Numbered from the stretch's first letter, positions 8,932 to 17,385 are shown. The stretch is DNA of 45,470 nt from Chlamydiia bacterium (GCA_021324995.1 JAJPIB010000013.1:1-45470); one strand, 5' to 3'. Translations and numbers: made by a program. The notes: generated by a model not told the origin, from the sequence alone.

Positions 8932-10260
8932 ATGTCTTTAAAAATAGAAAGTCTAAGTCCTTCAAATCAGTTTATAAAAACAGAAGCAGCTCAAGATTCA
9001 CCGCTCACACGTTTATTTATTGAGCTCCTTAGAACTACTTTTTCCTATGTCGACAAACGAGATATCGGAGCTCTATCTTGCTCTTGCAAAACCCTCTATA
9101 GAGTTACTCACGCCCCCGATTTTTGGAAACTATTATTCAAACGTGATTTTCCGTGCAATTTCCCTTTTGTCGCTGAGCCTACCTCTTTGTGGAAAGTTCT
9201 TTACCAAAAGAGAAACCACTTCGAAATCCAGACCAAAAAGGGGAATTTCAAAACTGAAACTGCAAGAAATCACGTCTATTCAATTAAAAAAATTCATTGT
9301 TTTAATGATAACCTGATCACAAGCTCATCCACACAAATTTGTGTTTCACCAGCAAACTCTTTGTCTACCCTCATTCAAGAAGTGGGTTGTTCTGAAATCG
9401 GTACCTGTTTCTTTAGCCCTAAAGGCTCAACTCTTGTTTGGAGTTCCGAAAAAACATTAAATATTTATACATTGGCCACTGACGGGAAATATTACAGCAA
9501 GCAACGGCTGAATAGTGAAACTCCAATGGGTCAGTTACAAATAAGCGAAGACTATCTGCTCTATTCATGCGCTAGTCAAACACACCTTTTGCAAAAGAAC
9601 GGTGAAGGATTTTTTGAAGAAATCCGGATGTTTAAAGGCGTTTTTAAAAGTCTAATTTCAGAAAATCACTTATTTCTCATCACATGCGAAGAAACCATTC
9701 AAATTTGGAAAAAAGAGGAAAAAAACTTTGAATGCATACAACCCCCTATTCAGCGAGAAAAAACCAAGGCGCGAACCGCATGGATGTCTTTTCAGAATGA
9801 TCATCTCTTCTGTGGAAAAGTTGATGGCGCCATTCACATCTTTAAAAAGAATGCGGAAGGAATTTTTGCAGAGTACCAAAGCTTTAAAGTGTGTCAGTTA
9901 CCTAATATGATCACGGCATTCCACGCAGATGAAACCACCATTTACTGCGGACTTCAACTAGGTCGACTTGTGATCATCAAAAAGCAGGTTGACGGAGTGT
10001 TTGTAGAATTAGCTATTTCCGAACATTTCCACAAGCAGAAAATCAATGCGATCGAATCAAAAGAAGATTGCTTACTTGTTGGCTCTACAGACGGCAGCGT
10101 AAGCATTTGGAAACAAAGCTCAAGCAGAAATTTTGAATGGTTCCAGATGTTATACGATCCCGATCATAAAATAAGTGTTACCGCTCTTAAGATGGATGGG
10201 GAGCGTTTTTTCGTCGGACATGATGATGGAAGCTTTAAAATTTGGACCCCTTCAAAATAA
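8932..10260 (+). CDS. F-box protein with beta-propeller (WD40-like) repeats
   Basis: A 442-residue protein 12 bases after valS. Residues about 28-70 match the F-box: hydrophobic LFIELLRTTFSYVD, then the ALSCSCKTLYRV helix and DFWKLLF. From about residue 90 to the end there are repeated blade-like units that close with D-G-x-hydrophobic-x-[IV]-[WF]: DGAIHIFKK, DGSVSIWK and the terminal DGSFKIWTP. This is the domain order of eukaryotic F-box/WD40 substrate adaptors of SCF ubiquitin ligases (F-box to Skp1, propeller to substrate). F-box proteins are known effectors in environmental chlamydiae. There is no signal peptide or membrane segment. Skp1 binding and secretion are inferred. It may be cotranscribed with valS. 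Confidence 0.75.
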   Translation: MSLKIESLSPSNQFIKTEAAQDSPLTRLFIELLRTTFSYVDKRDIGALSCSCKTLYRVTHAPDFWKLLFKRDFPCNFPFVAEPTSLWKVLYQKRNHFEIQTKKGNFKTETARNHVYSIKKIHCFNDNLITSSSTQICVSPANSLSTLIQEVGCSEIGTCFFSPKGSTLVWSSEKTLNIYTLATDGKYYSKQRLNSETPMGQLQISEDYLLYSCASQTHLLQKNGEGFFEEIRMFKGVFKSLISENHLFLITCEETIQIWKKEEKNFECIQPPIQREKTKARTAWMSFQNDHLFCGKVDGAIHIFKKNAEGIFAEYQSFKVCQLPNMITAFHADETTIYCGLQLGRLVIIKKQVDGVFVELAISEHFHKQKINAIESKEDCLLVGSTDGSVSIWKQSSSRNFEWFQMLYDPDHKISVTALKMDGERFFVGHDDGSFKIWTPSK

Positions 10261-10264
10261 AAAA

Positions 10265-10288
10265 GCGAAGAAGATTTCTCTTCTTCGC
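10265..10288 (-). terminator. Terminator of the 10301-10612 gene, shared by convergent genes
   Basis: A perfect 9-bp stem (10265-10273 with 10280-10288) and 6-base loop. On the minus strand it is followed by a run of T (TTTTTTATTTT), so it is a good intrinsic terminator for the minus-strand gene. It also lies just after the plus-strand F-box gene. Confidence 0.75.
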
Positions 10289-10300
10289 AATTCACTTATT

Positions 10301-10612
10301 CTAAAACTTCAGATCAAACACTCCTATAGAGACTTTGTGCACGACATCAGCAAGATATTTCTGATCATCAACGGATATTCGATTGCCGGGTGTCAAACTG
10401 GCTTGAATGCGGCCATTGAAATCCCTTATTCCTTCAGAAGATTCATCATGCGATGCAAACCACTTGATTGTATTGACGACATGCTTCCGACCGAATACAA
10501 CTTTCAGTGCTGAAAAAAATTCTTTTCCTTCCACAGAACTTAATTTATTGCTTGGAGTATGAGGCAAATTAAGTATATAGCTGCTTCCAATATTTTTTGT
10601 TTTTACTGACAT
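10301..10612 (-). CDS. Hypothetical protein, 103 aa
   Basis: I do not recognise this protein. It is small, basic and soluble-looking, without signal peptide or membrane segment. An AAGGTG ribosome binding site precedes the ATG at 10612, and a good terminator follows the stop, which supports a real gene. It is convergent with the F-box/propeller gene and divergent from the second F-box gene, so it belongs to the accessory block. Confidence 0.6.
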   Translation of the reverse strand: MSVKTKNIGSSYILNLPHTPSNKLSSVEGKEFFSALKVVFGRKHVVNTIKWFASHDESSEGIRDFNGRIQASLTPGNRISVDDQKYLADVVHKVSIGVFDLKF

Positions 10613-10920
10613 ATTATCACCTTATTATAATTAACAGAAAACCGACCGTTATTATACATAATAAAAATAAACAAGTCAAAAAACATAAAAACTTTAAAAA
10701 ATCAAAAAAAAAACTAAATAAATTTACACTCAGAAAACAATAATAATCTTATTAATTAACCATACTTTTAAACTTAAAAAAACTTTATTATCATTTTCAA
10801 ATATACAATTATATTTAATATTTAAACTATTTATAATAAATAGTTTATAATTTGAATTGAATTTTTAAAAGCAATTAATTATAATTGTTGATAATAATTA
10901 AATAATTTTAGGAACTAAAA
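10613..10920. promoter_or_regulatory. Extremely AT-rich intergenic region with a palindrome
   Basis: This 308-base spacer has no gene. It is almost entirely A and T, unlike the core genes. It contains an 11-bp inverted repeat with a 3-base loop (10823-10833 with 10837-10847), which overlaps TATAAT-like hexamers at 10832-10837 and 10846-10851. It separates two divergent accessory genes and probably carries both promoters. With so many A/T hexamers no single promoter can be chosen. Confidence 0.4.
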
Positions 10921-11637
10921 ATGACGTCAATATCTTTAATACCCGGCTTATGCCCAGATGTAAATTTTCCCATTTTTTCTTACTTGCATCCTGTAAATCT
11001 TGGGATTGGGTGTTTGGTATCCCGTACCTGGAATCAATTTTGTAGCGCTGATCTGCTTTGGAAGCAGTTTCCTGAATTAACCCTCTATTGGAATCAAGAC
11101 ATAAAAACAGCTGTCGATCTCCACGCTGTAGGTTCTTATGCAGATGTGGCTCGAGAATTTGAAAAGTTTACGAATCAGTTAAAGTCTGAAGGAACGATAC
11201 CCAGATGGGAAGGAAGTTTCAGATGCTTGTTTCCATATAATCCGGAGTACCAAATCCACATAGAGTTAGGATATGGAAATCTGGATTTCCTTAATAAAAA
11301 ACCTACGGATACCTGCACACGTCTTTTTATGAAACCCTTTGGCAATAATACCTCAGACTTTTCAGATGCTGAAAATAGCCAAGAAGTATCTTCTCATGGA
11401 ACCTTGCTGAATCCGAGCAAAAAATACGTTGGAAAACAATTTACAGTTAATATTTCAAAATCGGACGCTGCACACCTATCTCTGAAAATTAGCGACATCG
11501 CTAATCGATGCATTGAAAGATTGAAGCCCGTCGCGGGTCAGAAGGCAAATAGGCACATCATATTCATGATCTCTTCTGCCATATGTTTTGTGTTCATTCT
11601 TTTTATGGCAACAAAGTTTAAACCGGATTCACATTAA
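10921..11637 (+). CDS. F-box protein with C-terminal membrane anchor
   Basis: A 238-residue protein. Residues about 6-50 fit the F-box: LIPGLCPDVNFPIFSYL, then LGIGCLVSRTWNQFC and LLWKQF. The middle (60-205) is unrecognised and polar. Residues 213-230 form one hydrophobic helix followed by only 8 residues, which is a tail-anchor arrangement. If secreted, it could recruit host Skp1/Cullin to a membrane such as the inclusion; that is inference. The next gene begins 16 bases after its stop. Confidence 0.65.
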   Translation: MTSISLIPGLCPDVNFPIFSYLHPVNLGIGCLVSRTWNQFCSADLLWKQFPELTLYWNQDIKTAVDLHAVGSYADVAREFEKFTNQLKSEGTIPRWEGSFRCLFPYNPEYQIHIELGYGNLDFLNKKPTDTCTRLFMKPFGNNTSDFSDAENSQEVSSHGTLLNPSKKYVGKQFTVNISKSDAAHLSLKISDIANRCIERLKPVAGQKANRHIIFMISSAICFVFILFMATKFKPDSH

Positions 11638-11653
11638 AAAAAATAAGGTTTTT

Positions 11654-12538
11654 ATGACTATACAATTTGATATTAATAAGGCGACTAGCTACTGTGGAAG
11701 CATCATTTCTTCCGGAGCTTCTTTCAACACTTTCTGTGATCGTCACGCAACGGAAAGAAATACGTATTTTGCAGAATTAGAGAAAGATCAAATAGTCACA
11801 TATACCCCTTTTAAGTCTCTTTTTTCCGCAGCTGCTAAAGAGGAGTTAGCAGTCTTTAAGCAAAGTCTTGAGGCCTCTTCTGAAAGCGAAGAAGTAAAAG
11901 AGCCGCTTCGCCAAAAAATTGCCGAATGCGAGAAGGTAATGGACTGCTTTCGCAAGCAAGTTGTCAAACTTTTACAAAATAAACCTTCTGCCTGGACGAG
12001 TAAGACGAAAGATTTCACTTTTGCAAAAGTTGCTTGTTTAGATGAGTGCAACTGTGTTGATAGTGTAAGTCGAGGTAATAGACAAAGTTTCACAGAAGAA
12101 TTAGTCTATGAAGTTTCAAAATCCTTTCCTAAGGGATCTTTATTTGTAACAACCATTGGTGTGGGCAAAGGCTTTCATGAACTCTCTATACACGCTGCCT
12201 TTAAACAACGTGATTACAACGCTGATTGGGATTTAGTTGACTCTTCAGAAATCTCTGCCGAAACCCTTCAAAGCTTTGAATTGATAGGAAAATGGGTAAA
12301 CCCAGAAACTCAAGTCGCTTTTATTCATGAAACTGCGCAAAAATACTTCGAGAATCTTCAAACAAAGACGAAAAAACCCGATGTTTTTCTTTTCATCGAT
12401 TGTAACTTTTTAAATGCTGAAAAAATTGCTAACTTCGGCAAACAAATGCAGCATCCGTGTTTATTTGGGGTCCTCGGTGAGAGTGGGAATGATAGTGATG
12501 AGCCGACTTTTACTCGATTCAATTTGAACAAAGCTTAG
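11654..12538 (+). CDS. Hypothetical protein, 294 aa
   Basis: I do not recognise this gene. The ATG at 11654 is preceded by AAGG and avoids overlap with the upstream F-box gene; the frame is open further upstream to 11588. The N-terminal half contains a helical Glu/Lys-rich stretch (about 40-105). The C-terminal half alternates hydrophobic strands and helices: SLFVTTIGVGKGFHELSIH, then KPDVFLFIDCNFLN, then HPCLFGVLGE. This suggests an alpha/beta (Rossmann-like) fold, but no nucleotide-binding motif is complete. It is probably cotranscribed with the F-box gene and may be another accessory or effector gene. Confidence 0.6.
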   Translation: MTIQFDINKATSYCGSIISSGASFNTFCDRHATERNTYFAELEKDQIVTYTPFKSLFSAAAKEELAVFKQSLEASSESEEVKEPLRQKIAECEKVMDCFRKQVVKLLQNKPSAWTSKTKDFTFAKVACLDECNCVDSVSRGNRQSFTEELVYEVSKSFPKGSLFVTTIGVGKGFHELSIHAAFKQRDYNADWDLVDSSEISAETLQSFELIGKWVNPETQVAFIHETAQKYFENLQTKTKKPDVFLFIDCNFLNAEKIANFGKQMQHPCLFGVLGESGNDSDEPTFTRFNLNKA

Positions 12539-12564
12539 TCAAAAAAAGATTTATCTATTTGAAA

Positions 12565-12594
12565 AAGGCAGGGTTTGCAAAATTTCCCTGCCTT
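12565..12594. terminator. Hairpin between the accessory block and DAHP synthase
   Basis: A perfect 9-bp stem (12565-12573 with 12586-12594) and 12-base loop, 26 bases after the stop of the 11654-12538 gene. There is no T-run on the plus strand; a short one exists on the minus strand. It is probably the end of the accessory transcript. Confidence 0.5.
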
Positions 12595-12631
12595 ATGATA
12601 CGGTCAAAACTCCATGAAAAACTGCGCTTAA

Positions 12632-13672
12632 ATGATGACCTATCCCTTACCATCGCCTGGTGTAATCAAAACGCTCTTAACAGTCCCTGAGGAGACGGCG
12701 ACATTTGTTAAAAGTGCACGTCAAACGGCTATAGATATCGTTAAAGGTGCCGATCAACGCCTAGCGTTGATTGTTGGGCCTTGCTCCATTCACGATAAAC
12801 AATCTGCAGTGGAATATGCACACCGGGTAAAAGCGCTTAGCGAAAGAGTTGAAAGCACCTGCTTTATCGTTATGCGCGTCTATGCAGAAAAGCCACGTAC
12901 TTCCATAGGATGGAAAGGTCTCTTATACGATCCTCATCTCGATGGGAGCAATGCGATTGAGACAGGGCTGATATGGACGCGAGAGCTCTTGTTGGAGCTC
13001 GGAAAAATGAGAGTTCCTTGCGCTACTGAATTTGTCGATCCTATGGCTGCACTTTATTTTGAAGATCTAATCACATGGGGATTTATTGGAGCAAGGACAT
13101 CCGCCTCTCAGCCTCATCGCATTTTTTCTTCATCGCTCGAGATTCCTGTCGGCTTTAAGAATAGTGTGGAGGGCAATCTCGATAGCGCCATCTATGGGGT
13201 CCTTTCTGCCCAAGAACCGCATGCCGCGCTCTCTATCGATCCGGAGGGGAAATTATGTGCCTCTCAGACAAAAGGGAATCCGCTTTCCCATGTCGTCCTG
13301 CGCGGTGGCGATGAAAGCACGAATTATGACGCAATGTCAATTGCCGTTGCATTAGAAAAACTCCGTCACAAGCAGCTTCCTGAGCGTCTTCTTATCGACT
13401 GTGCTCATGGGAACTGTGAAAAACAATCGGACAAGCAACCCGGGGTCTTTCTGTCTATCTTAGAGCAGATCGCAACTGGCAATTCTAAAATCATGGGAAT
13501 GATGCTGGAGAGCCATCTCAAAAGAGGCAATCAGCCGTTGACAAAGGATCTTTCTAGGCTTGAGTATGCTGTCTCGATTACGGATCCTTGTATTGACTGG
13601 CAAACCACTGAGGCTCTCATTCTTAGCGCGCATGATCTATTGCTCGAGCGTTTCTCCGCTGTCATTTCCTGA
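12632..13672 (+). CDS. aroG: 3-deoxy-7-phosphoheptulonate (DAHP) synthase, class I
   Basis: A 346-residue enzyme that condenses phosphoenolpyruvate and erythrose 4-phosphate, the first step of the shikimate pathway. Signatures of the AroF/G/H class are VGPCSIHD at 48-55, RVYAEKPRTSIGWKG at 82-96, then GARTSASQPHR, GFKNSVEG, VVLRGG, DCAHGN and GMMLESHL. The metal and substrate residues of these motifs are all present. Which feedback type (Phe, Tyr or Trp) applies cannot be told. The start has two adjacent ATGs (12632 and 12635) and no clear ribosome binding site. Its 3' end overlaps the convergent lipoprotein gene by 36 bases. Confidence 0.93.
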   Translation: MMTYPLPSPGVIKTLLTVPEETATFVKSARQTAIDIVKGADQRLALIVGPCSIHDKQSAVEYAHRVKALSERVESTCFIVMRVYAEKPRTSIGWKGLLYDPHLDGSNAIETGLIWTRELLLELGKMRVPCATEFVDPMAALYFEDLITWGFIGARTSASQPHRIFSSSLEIPVGFKNSVEGNLDSAIYGVLSAQEPHAALSIDPEGKLCASQTKGNPLSHVVLRGGDESTNYDAMSIAVALEKLRHKQLPERLLIDCAHGNCEKQSDKQPGVFLSILEQIATGNSKIMGMMLESHLKRGNQPLTKDLSRLEYAVSITDPCIDWQTTEALILSAHDLLLERFSAVIS

Positions 13673-14125
13673 CAGAGGCTCATCTTTGACTGTAATGAGG
13701 TTGACCCAAAGCTGGTGCTTCCATTCCCGAAAAACGCTGCCGTCCTCTGTTATAATCCGTGCTTTGTAAGTAAGAATTCCTCCCGACTTCTCATACTCTT
13801 CGTTAAACAGTCGGTAGGTTGCAAAGTCCATACGTCTTTTGAGAGGGATTTTTATCTCTCTTGTCGTGTAATCCCAAAGGACAAGATCGAGCACAATTTC
13901 GGGTTTCTTTTTTAGGATGTCTGCTGGGACTCGCCAGTCGAGAATAAGCATTTGTCCGATGGGAGGATGGTCTTGCCGAGGATCGGGTGTTGATACGTTT
14001 GTGCTGGCCAGATAGCGGTCATCGACCCATTCCTGGCAAACCGATAAATAATATTGTTTACATCCAGAAAGGAGAAGTAAAGAGAAAGAGGTTGCTAAGA
14101 GAGTTAAGAAGTGACGAATTCTCAT
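13637..14125 (-). CDS. Predicted lipoprotein, 162 aa
   Basis: A hypothetical exported protein. The N-terminus MRIRHFLTLL is followed by a hydrophobic core and the lipobox LSGC with Cys22, so it is probably a lipoprotein. This start (14125) gives a normal signal peptide; an upstream in-frame ATG at 14161 would put 12 extra residues in front. The mature part is a predicted beta-rich domain with no motif I recognise. By position, between valS and the V-ATPase genes, it may correspond to the uncharacterised gene found there in Chlamydia, but I have not compared sequences. The gene overlaps the 3' end of DAHP synthase by 36 bases. Confidence 0.75.
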   Translation of the reverse strand: MRIRHFLTLLATSFSLLLLSGCKQYYLSVCQEWVDDRYLASTNVSTPDPRQDHPPIGQMLILDWRVPADILKKKPEIVLDLVLWDYTTREIKIPLKRRMDFATYRLFNEEYEKSGGILTYKARIITEDGSVFREWKHQLWVNLITVKDEPLSGNDSGETLEQ

Positions 14126-14193
14126 GATGCCAATATCAGTAAAATTTAGTAAACTAGCCAACTTTGGAAATCATCCTAGAGAACCCTTCTTAT

Positions 14194-14706
14194 ATGCAAG
14201 AAGAAAAAATCGAAAAGCAAGCTGTCTACGGGATCGTCTTCAACGCTGAAAGGACAGAAGTTCTTTTAATTAAGCGGATGGACATTCCTGTATGGGTATT
14301 GCCTGGTGGCGGATTAGATCCTGGAGAGTTGCCTGAAGCGGGAGCGATCCGAGAGGTACGGGAGGAAACGGGCTTTGACTCAAAGATTGTTAGAAAGGTT
14401 GCAGAATACCTCCCTATTAATAAAATGACCCATTTATCGCACTTATTTGAATGCAAGATCATGGGAGGAAAAGCAAAAATCGGTGCAGAAACCAAAGAAG
14501 TCAAATTCTTTCCCTTAACTGCCCTTCCGTCTCTTCCCCCGCCTTTCGAAGGTTGGATTCGTGACGCGACGGCCAATCACGGGAGCGTCCTGCGCAAAAA
14601 AATCGAAGGAGTGTCTTATGGGGTTCTCTTCAAACTGTTTCTCCAACATCCAATCCTGGTGGGCAGATACCTGCTCACCAAGCTCGGCATCCACATCAAT
14701 CGTTGA
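14194..14706 (+). CDS. NUDIX hydrolase
   Basis: A 170-residue NUDIX protein with a perfect box at 39-61 (G39-x5-E45-x7-R53-EV-x-EETGF). The N-terminal strands ([19 protein letters not shown]) and VWVLPGGG resemble small NUDIX enzymes of the MutT or diadenosine polyphosphatase type. The substrate is not determinable. The ATG at 14194 is preferred; a TTG at 14164 in frame would add 10 residues. Neither has a strong ribosome binding site. The last 11 bases overlap the convergent fumC. The C-terminal 30 residues are hydrophobic and basic ([18 protein letters not shown]), unusual for the family, and could be a membrane-associating helix. Confidence 0.85.
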   Translation: MQEEKIEKQAVYGIVFNAERTEVLLIKRMDIPVWVLPGGGLDPGELPEAGAIREVREETGFDSKIVRKVAEYLPINKMTHLSHLFECKIMGGKAKIGAETKEVKFFPLTALPSLPPPFEGWIRDATANHGSVLRKKIEGVSYGVLFKLFLQHPILVGRYLLTKLGIHINR

Positions 14707-16096
14707 AATTGACCATTTTGCTCGGATCGATCGCTTCATCAAACTCCTTCTCGCTCAAGAAGCCCAGTGAAAGGGCTGCTTCTTTTAGGGTAATATTTTC
14801 TTTATGCGCTTTCTGGACAAGTTTAGCCGCTTTATCGTACCCGATAATCGGGTTCAATGCTGTGGCCAACATGAGGGAATTTTCCAGATGCATTTTGATC
14901 CTTCTCTCATTTGGAGTGGTTCCAATCAAGCATTTTTCATAAAAGTTGGCGGCGACATCGGAAAGAAGATTGATCGACTGCAGCAAATTAAAGATCATCA
15001 CTGGCTTATAAACATTGAGTTCAAAATTTCCTTGTGACCCCGCCATACTGATCGCCGCATCATTTCCATAGACTTGCACGGAAGCCATCATCATGGCTTC
15101 GCATTGCGTCGGATTGACCTTGCCTGGCATGATCGAGGAACCCGGCTCATTCTCAGGCAAGTTAAGTTCGCCCAAACCGCAACGCGGTCCTGACCCCATC
15201 CAGGCGATGTCGCTTGCGATTTTGATGTAAGAGCATGCGATTCTTCTGAGCGCTCCGCTCGCTTCAACAATCGAGTCGTTACAGGCTAGGGATTCGAATT
15301 TGTTACGCGCTGTGACAAAGGGAAAGCCTGTGATTTCGCTGATCACTTCTGCAACACGCTTAGCATATTTGGGATGTGCGTTAAGTCCTGTTCCTACAGC
15401 TGTTCCTCCAAGTGCGATTTCTGAGAGATGTTTGAGCGCATTTTCAATCGCTTCAATGCCATGTTCTATCTGCGCAGCGTATCCAGAAAATTCTTGGCCG
15501 AGAGTAAGAGGGGTGGCATCCATGAGATGGGTACGACCAACTTTCACTACTTTTTGCCACTCTTTGGACTTCTTCTTAAATCCTTCGTAGAGTTTTTTTA
15601 AGTTAGGCAACAATCTTTGACGGATTTCAAGAGTCGCAGCGATGTGCATGGCTGTTGGGAAAACATCATTTGAAGATTGGGATTTATTGACGTCATCGTT
15701 AGGGTGGATAGGTGTTTTAGAGCCCATCTCGCCGCCTGAAATTTCTATTGCGCGGTTGCTGATTACCTCATTGACATTCATGTTCGTTTGCGTCCCTGAT
15801 CCCGTCTGCCAGACGACTAAGGGAAAGTGGGCATCGAATTTGCCAGAGATCACTTCATCGCATACTTTCGAAATGAGCTCCATTTTTTGTTTGGGGAGCA
15901 ACCCTAACTCGCAATTAACGATAGAAGCTGCTTTTTTGATGATGGCGAGTGCATGAACAACTTCAATCGGCATGAGATCGCCGCCGATGCGGAAATTTTC
16001 ATGGGATCTCTGGGTTTGCGCACCCCAATACTTGTCTTGAGAAACTTCCACATTCCCGAGAGTATCTTTTTCTATCCTGACTTTTCTTTTATTCAT
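14696..16096 (-). CDS. fumC: Fumarate hydratase, class II
   Basis: A 466-residue, iron-independent fumarase of the TCA cycle (fumarate to malate), homotetrameric in the family. Motifs are [10 protein letters not shown] at 98-107, GRTH with H190 as a catalytic His, and the superfamily signature [11 protein letters not shown] at 319-329. Length matches E. coli FumC. GAGGTGA precedes the ATG. It is downstream of the V-ATPase operon but separated from it by a terminator (16178-16208), so it likely has its own promoter. Confidence 0.96.
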   Translation of the reverse strand: MNKRKVRIEKDTLGNVEVSQDKYWGAQTQRSHENFRIGGDLMPIEVVHALAIIKKAASIVNCELGLLPKQKMELISKVCDEVISGKFDAHFPLVVWQTGSGTQTNMNVNEVISNRAIEISGGEMGSKTPIHPNDDVNKSQSSNDVFPTAMHIAATLEIRQRLLPNLKKLYEGFKKKSKEWQKVVKVGRTHLMDATPLTLGQEFSGYAAQIEHGIEAIENALKHLSEIALGGTAVGTGLNAHPKYAKRVAEVISEITGFPFVTARNKFESLACNDSIVEASGALRRIACSYIKIASDIAWMGSGPRCGLGELNLPENEPGSSIMPGKVNPTQCEAMMMASVQVYGNDAAISMAGSQGNFELNVYKPVMIFNLLQSINLLSDVAANFYEKCLIGTTPNERRIKMHLENSLMLATALNPIIGYDKAAKLVQKAHKENITLKEAALSLGFLSEKEFDEAIDPSKMVNFND

Positions 16097-16177
16097 CGCT
16101 CACCTCGCGCAAACGGTTTCAACCGTGCTAAATTCATTTATTCCAATAATTTTTTTATATTTCAAATTTAAAAAGAA

Positions 16178-16208
16178 GGGACTGCAAAACTGTAAAAGTT
16201 GCAGTCCC
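16178..16208 (-). terminator. Terminator of the V-ATPase operon
   Basis: A perfect 10-bp stem (16178-16187 with 16199-16208) and 11-base loop, 9 bases after the stop of the last K gene. On the minus strand it is followed by TTCTTTTTAAATTT. This is a good intrinsic terminator. Confidence 0.8.
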
Positions 16209-16216
16209 AAAAGAAT

Positions 16217-16639
16217 TTAAATCAACAAGAGAGCGAAAACAAAGGCAAAAAGCGAAAAGGATTCGACAATCCCAAGTGCTGCAAAACATTTACCAATAAT
16301 CGCAGGTTGTTTAGCAGAAGCTTGGATGCCAGAAGCTGCGCACATTCCTTGATACATCGAGGAGAAAAGCAAGGCAAGTCCAACAGAAAGGCCGATGCCG
16401 ATTCCGGAAAGTGGAGATAATGATCCCGCTTGAATACTATTTCTCATCAATAACATCAAAACAAAGCCGTAGATGGACTGAGAGGATGCCACGGCGGACA
16501 TTCCGATAAATTTACCATGGTTGTCTTCGACCCGGCTCATCACCGCATGGGATGCCATTCCGCCGATTCCACAACCTATCGAACTCCCAACACACCCCAA
16601 ACCCAGTACGAGGGCGGGTCCAACCATACTATAATCCAT
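16217..16639 (-). CDS. atpK: V-type ATPase proteolipid subunit K, copy 1
   Basis: A 140-residue membrane rotor subunit with four hydrophobic helices. The ion-binding carboxylate is E126 in the last helix (GIVESFSLF). S53-Q54 in helix 2 and Q97 in helix 3 line up with the Thr-Gln and Gln that complete the sodium site of E. hirae NtpK. The protein differs from copy 2 at only a few positions, but the DNA differs at many third positions, so the duplication is not recent and both copies look constrained. AGGAAGGGAG precedes the ATG. It is the last gene of the operon. Confidence 0.93.
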   Translation of the reverse strand: MDYSMVGPALVLGLGCVGSSIGCGIGGMASHAVMSRVEDNHGKFIGMSAVASSQSIYGFVLMLLMRNSIQAGSLSPLSGIGIGLSVGLALLFSSMYQGMCAASGIQASAKQPAIIGKCFAALGIVESFSLFAFVFALLLI

Positions 16640-16740
16640 AGCTCCCTTCCTTATTGATTAGGAATTGGGTGATCATAGCACTTAAAGAAATTTGTGCAAC
16701 CGACAAAAATCAACTTGAAGAAAAAAAAATAAGAAGTCTT

Positions 16741-16865
16741 GTAGATGTTTAATTGACGCGATTGAATCGTCGCCCCTATTAGAAATAGGGGCTAGATTGG
16801 ATTCGCCCAATCCCGGGGCTTTTGCTCGGTCCTAAACCAAATTTTCAATCACGTTGAGTATAAAG
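16741..16865. repeat. Dispersed repeat between the two K genes
   Basis: Bases 16807-16863 are a reverse-orientation copy of the 60-base repeat seen at 27066-27125, with the same core. It is flanked by a perfect 9-bp hairpin (16772-16780 with 16784-16792) and a 6-bp hairpin (16795-16800 with 16807-16812). The 241 bases between the K genes hold nothing else recognisable. Confidence 0.75.
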
Positions 16866-16880
16866 CAAGGCCAATAAGAT

Positions 16881-17303
16881 TTAGATGAGCAGCAAAGCGA
16901 ATACGAAAGCAAATAGAGAAAATGATTCCACAATACCGAGCGCTGCAAAGCATTTACCGATGATAGCAGGTTGTTTCGCTGCAGCTTGGATGCCTGTCGC
17001 TGCGCACATGCCTTGGTAAACTGATGAGAATAAGAGCGCTAATCCAACAGAAAAACCAATCCCAATACCCGAAAGTGGGGAAAGAGTGCCCGCTTGGATA
17101 CTGTTTTTCATCAGAAGCATTAAGACAAATCCAAAGATTGCTTGCGAGGAAGAAACTGCGGACATACCGATAAATTTACCATGGTTCTCTTCGACTCTGC
17201 TCATGACGGCATGCGATGCCATGCCTCCGATGCCACAACCAATTGAACTTCCGATGCAGCCGAATCCCAAAACGAGCGCCGGCCCTATCATACTATAATC
17301 CAT
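16881..17303 (-). CDS. atpK: V-type ATPase proteolipid subunit K, copy 2
   Basis: A 140-residue paralogue of copy 1, with the same four helices and E126, Q54 and Q97. Differences are conservative (for example LGCVG/FGCIG, SIYG/AIFG, MRNS/MKNS). A strong ribosome binding site (AGGAG) precedes the ATG. It follows atpI by 82 bases, which is the usual chlamydial position of the single K gene, so this copy is probably the ancestral locus and copy 1 the added one. Whether both subunits enter one ring is unknown. Confidence 0.94.
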   Translation of the reverse strand: MDYSMIGPALVLGFGCIGSSIGCGIGGMASHAVMSRVEENHGKFIGMSAVSSSQAIFGFVLMLLMKNSIQAGTLSPLSGIGIGFSVGLALLFSSVYQGMCAATGIQAAAKQPAIIGKCFAALGIVESFSLFAFVFALLLI

Positions 17304-17385
17304 ACTTATTACTCCTAATGCCTAAGGGCGCTTAATGATTATACATTCAAGATTTGAAAAAACTCTAGCTAAAGATATCCTTTTG

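Noticed and set aside
12614..12631. A 5-codon leader peptide frame (MKNCA) before aroG
   Set aside because: It has no aromatic codons and no ribosome binding site, so attenuation is not supported.
16741..16865. A CRISPR array
   Set aside because: There are no regularly spaced direct repeats or cas genes; the repeats are palindromic and dispersed.
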